A DNA stretch of 5,273 bases from contig CANJYC010000158.1 in the NCBI GenBank assembly GCA_947478985.1, forward strand, positions 1-5,273, written 5' to 3'. The translations under genes were made by a program, and so were the position numbers. This document shows, one piece after another, positions 4,948-5,273 of the stretch. The stretch comes from Acidobacteriota bacterium (GTDB lineage: Bacteria > Acidobacteriota > Vicinamibacteria > Vicinamibacterales > UBA2999). The notes beneath the pieces are model-generated. The model was not told the DNA's origin. It worked only from the letters and a program-made list of their open reading frames with translations, and did not search any database. The first letter of the stretch is position 1; the number at the start of each line of letters is the position of its first letter.

Positions 4948-5273
4948 GTGAGGCGCCTGCTGATCGCGGTCTGTGGACTGGTCGCGCTGCTGGGCGGCTT
5001 CGTCTCGGCGCGCCAGGCCCCTGCGTTCCGCGCGGTCGTCGACATCGTGTCGCTGAATGTCACGGTGATGGACCCGCAGAACCACTACAGCACCGAGCTC
5101 GAGGAGAACGACTTCGCCGTGTATGAAGACGGCGTCAAGCAGGATCTCACCTTCTTCAACCGCCGGCAGCAGCCGATCGCGCTCTCACTGCTTCTCGACA
5201 GCAGCGCGAGCCTGGATGACAAGATCGCCACGCTGCAGACTGCCGCGGTCAATTTCGTGCATCGACTGAAGCC
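4948..5273 (+). CDS. Secreted VWA-domain protein (VWFA-related), 3' end outside window
   Basis: The frame opens with GTG at 4948, one base after the TGA of the previous gene, and stays open to the window end (108 complete codons). Residues 1-20 (MRRLLIAVCG, then a hydrophobic run) form a signal peptide, with possible cleavage around the ARQAPA segment. The pre-VWA module follows: VDIVSLNVTVMDPQN (31-45), ENDFAVYEDG (53-62) and DLTFFN (66-71), a textbook match to the VWFA-related N-terminal pattern. The VWA domain starts at about 77, and its metal motif Asp84-Ser-Ser86-Ala-Ser88 is complete, unlike the neighbour's. The layout shows the two genes are tandem paralogues, probably co-transcribed from the promoter at 3996-4025. 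Only the first third or so of the expected protein is visible. Confidence 0.88.
   Translation, partial: MRRLLIAVCGLVALLGGFVSARQAPAFRAVVDIVSLNVTVMDPQNHYSTELEENDFAVYEDGVKQDLTFFNRRQQPIALSLLLDSSASLDDKIATLQTAAVNFVHRLK

Overview
The window is GC-rich, densely coding, bacterial DNA. The best taxonomic guess is Acidobacteriota, possibly Vicinamibacteria. This is inference: it rests on two tandem secreted proteins with the acidobacterial 'VWFA-related' layout, a sulfatase-TPR fusion of the kind common in that phylum, and a signal-peptide-bearing ATP synthase c subunit. No rRNA or tRNA gene, CRISPR array or mobile element was seen.

Layout. Bases 1-1809 (+) hold the 3' part of a sulfatase/phosphatase-superfamily protein with C-terminal TPR repeats; its N-terminus lies outside the window. 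It converges, across 45 bp, on a leftward block of four genes (read right to left): atpZ (3947-3708), atpI (3724-3323), atpE (3261-2914) and a UPF0104/LPG-synthase-TM-type membrane protein (2823-1855). A short divergent region at about 3948-4037 separates atpZ from a rightward pair of secreted VWA-domain proteins (4038-4946 and 4948 to the window end) that are spaced for translational coupling.

How the genes fit together. atpZ and atpI encode small membrane proteins associated with the F0 sector and with c-ring assembly, and atpE encodes the c-ring subunit. The subunit a gene (atpB), normally between atpI and atpE, is absent: only 61 bp separate the two. The c subunit has the Gln/Glu-Ser/Tyr pattern of sodium-binding c rings. 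The VWA pair probably acts outside the cytoplasm; its partner is unknown. The first member has a degenerate MIDAS motif and the second an intact one.

The most interesting points are the missing atpB, the Na+-type ion site in atpE, the compacted sulfatase domain lacking its usual catalytic-histidine loops, a symmetric GACCGG inverted repeat between atpE and the membrane protein gene, and a near-leaderless promoter for the VWA pair. No wholly new multi-gene system could be demonstrated from the sequence alone.
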